Part shown: positions 63,313 through 64,000 of the stretch, piece by piece
How positions within the stretch are numbered: the first letter of the stretch is position 1
How the letters are laid out: the number at the start of each line of letters is the position of its first letter
NCBI RefSeq assembly: GCF_902498805.1
Contig: NZ_LR701577.1
Span: 62,001 to 126,000, forward strand
Direction of reading: 5' to 3'
Source: Imperialibacter sp. EC-SDR9
GTDB taxonomy: Bacteria > Bacteroidota > Bacteroidia > Cytophagales > Cyclobacteriaceae
DNA: 64,000 bases
Program-made: the position numbers and the translations under genes
The notes under the pieces: generated by a model
What the model was told of the DNA's origin: nothing
Database searches by the model: none
What the model saw: only the letters and a program-made list of their open reading frames with translations

Positions 63313-64000
63313 TTGGAAAACCTTATCAAAGACGGCAAGCTGAGGTTTGTCAAAAAAGGCTGGAAGCCATTTGATTTTCAGGTTGATACCTGGCGGGCCT
63401 TTCTTGAGGGGAAATCTGGTTTGCTCAATGCGCCCACCGGGAGTGGCAAAACCTATGCCCTTTGGGTGCCCTGCCTGCTTGAGTACATGAGGGAATACCC
63501 AACCGACTACAGGAAACCCAGAAAGAACGGCTTGAGAATCCTTTGGATCACGCCATTGCGTGCACTGGCGAGAGATATTCAACTCGCCATGGAGGGCATG
63601 TGCACAGACTTTGAAATTCCCTGGGAAATCGGCATCCGAACAGGTGATACCAGCACTTCAGATCGGGCAAAACAGAAAAGATCAGCCCCGGAATGCCTGG
63701 TCACCACACCGGAAAGCCTGCATTTGCTACTTAGTCAGAAAGAGGCTGTCAATTATTTTAAATCGCTTACCACTATCATCGTTGACGAGTGGCACGAGCT
63801 TTTGGGCACCAAGCGGGGAGTTCAAATTGAACTGGCCTTTTCCAGGCTTCGGGCCACCAACCCGGGCAACCTCAAAATATGGGGCGTGTCGGCCACCATT
63901 GGCAACCTCGACCAGGCCCGGGAGGTATTGCTGGGGCCAACGCTATTCCCTGGCAGTGTTGCTATCAAAGCCAATATTCACAAAAAAATAGAAGTGATCT
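63313..64000 (+). CDS. DEXH-box helicase, Lhr-like (ligase-associated DNA damage response type), partial
   Basis: From a TTG at 63313 the frame stays open to the window edge (229 codons), so only the N-terminal part is visible. It shows motif I APTGSGKT, motif Ia ITPLRALARDIQ, a TTPESLHLLLS block, motif II VDEWHELLG and motif III SATIGN. The DEWH and VQIELAFSRLR pattern fits the Lhr-like helicases that travel with DNA ligase and a metallo-hydrolase in the ligase-associated repair cluster; those partners are beyond the edge. No ATG occurs between the upstream stop (63271) and the TTG. Confidence 0.9.
   Translation, partial: MENLIKDGKLRFVKKGWKPFDFQVDTWRAFLEGKSGLLNAPTGSGKTYALWVPCLLEYMREYPTDYRKPRKNGLRILWITPLRALARDIQLAMEGMCTDFEIPWEIGIRTGDTSTSDRAKQKRSAPECLVTTPESLHLLLSQKEAVNYFKSLTTIIVDEWHELLGTKRGVQIELAFSRLRATNPGNLKIWGVSATIGNLDQAREVLLGPTLFPGSVAIKANIHKKIEVI

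Overview
The window looks like a chromosomal segment of a Bacteroidota bacterium, most likely a Cytophagales-type, probably aerobic and possibly marine organism. The evidence is an alternative complex III respiratory operon, promoters of the Bacteroidota type (TTG, 18-20 bases, TAnnTTTG), absence of clear Shine-Dalgarno sequences, a type IX secretion plug protein, a DUF3276 PUR-like protein, many short-signal lipoproteins, and an ECF sigma factor overlapping a membrane-anchored partner. The genus is not assigned. Most of the window is core chromosome with short gaps; no phage, plasmid, transposase or CRISPR array was seen.

Layout. 1-5.1 kb: actA-actB-actC (alternative complex III, minus strand; actC runs off the left edge). 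5.3-7.6 kb: tRNA-Cys and rpsA. 7.7-12.9 kb: an exported amidohydrolase and two tandem FAD-oxidoreductase lipoproteins. 13-16.7 kb: murB, the agmatine-to-putrescine pair aguA/aguB, an intergenic inverted-repeat element and a dCMP deaminase. 16.8-21.6 kb: a sorbosone-dehydrogenase-like lipoprotein, an ABC-F ATPase, a bacterial voltage-gated sodium channel and a MORN/YwqK lipoprotein. 21.6-25.9 kb: an ECF sigma factor, an inner-membrane/beta-barrel-like partner, an LVIVD propeller and a barrel-like protein. 26-30.9 kb: T9SS plug protein, an orphan Cas6-like protein downstream of ychF, an AI-2E-family permease and a DUF3276 protein. 31-37.5 kb: DUF58 protein, ferredoxin, LuxC-like acyl-CoA reductase, aconitase, PaiB-like protein, DUF2784. 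37.6-41.3 kb: DUF3078 protein, fadD, a highly atypical tRNA-like gene and an Lrp/AsnC regulator. 41.4-47.6 kb: the suf iron-sulfur assembly operon (sufBCDSE, a DUF59 gene, a bacilliredoxin). 47.7-52.8 kb: PD40/PKD protein, epimerase, cysH, CrtI-like oxidoreductase. 52.9-56.2 kb: a pterin/flavin gene run (PTPS, folE, SDR, two unknowns, flavin reductase). 56.3-64 kb: membrane pyrophosphatase, hybrid-looking sensor kinase, esterase, CDP-glycerol-transferase-like protein and the start of a ligase-associated-type DEXH helicase.

Functional threads. Respiration and ion energetics are represented by complex III, a putatively potassium-dependent membrane pyrophosphatase and a sodium channel. Iron-sulfur supply (suf) serves many proteins in the window (ActB, aconitase, ferredoxin, CysH). 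The most unusual items are the tRNA-like gene with a 53-base variable region (40561-40685), the Cas6-like protein without CRISPR context, the SDR lacking its catalytic tyrosine inside a pterin gene run, and the sigma-factor partner that appears to combine an inner-membrane anchor with a barrel-like C-terminus. I did not see one obvious new multi-gene defence or biosynthetic system; these are the best leads.
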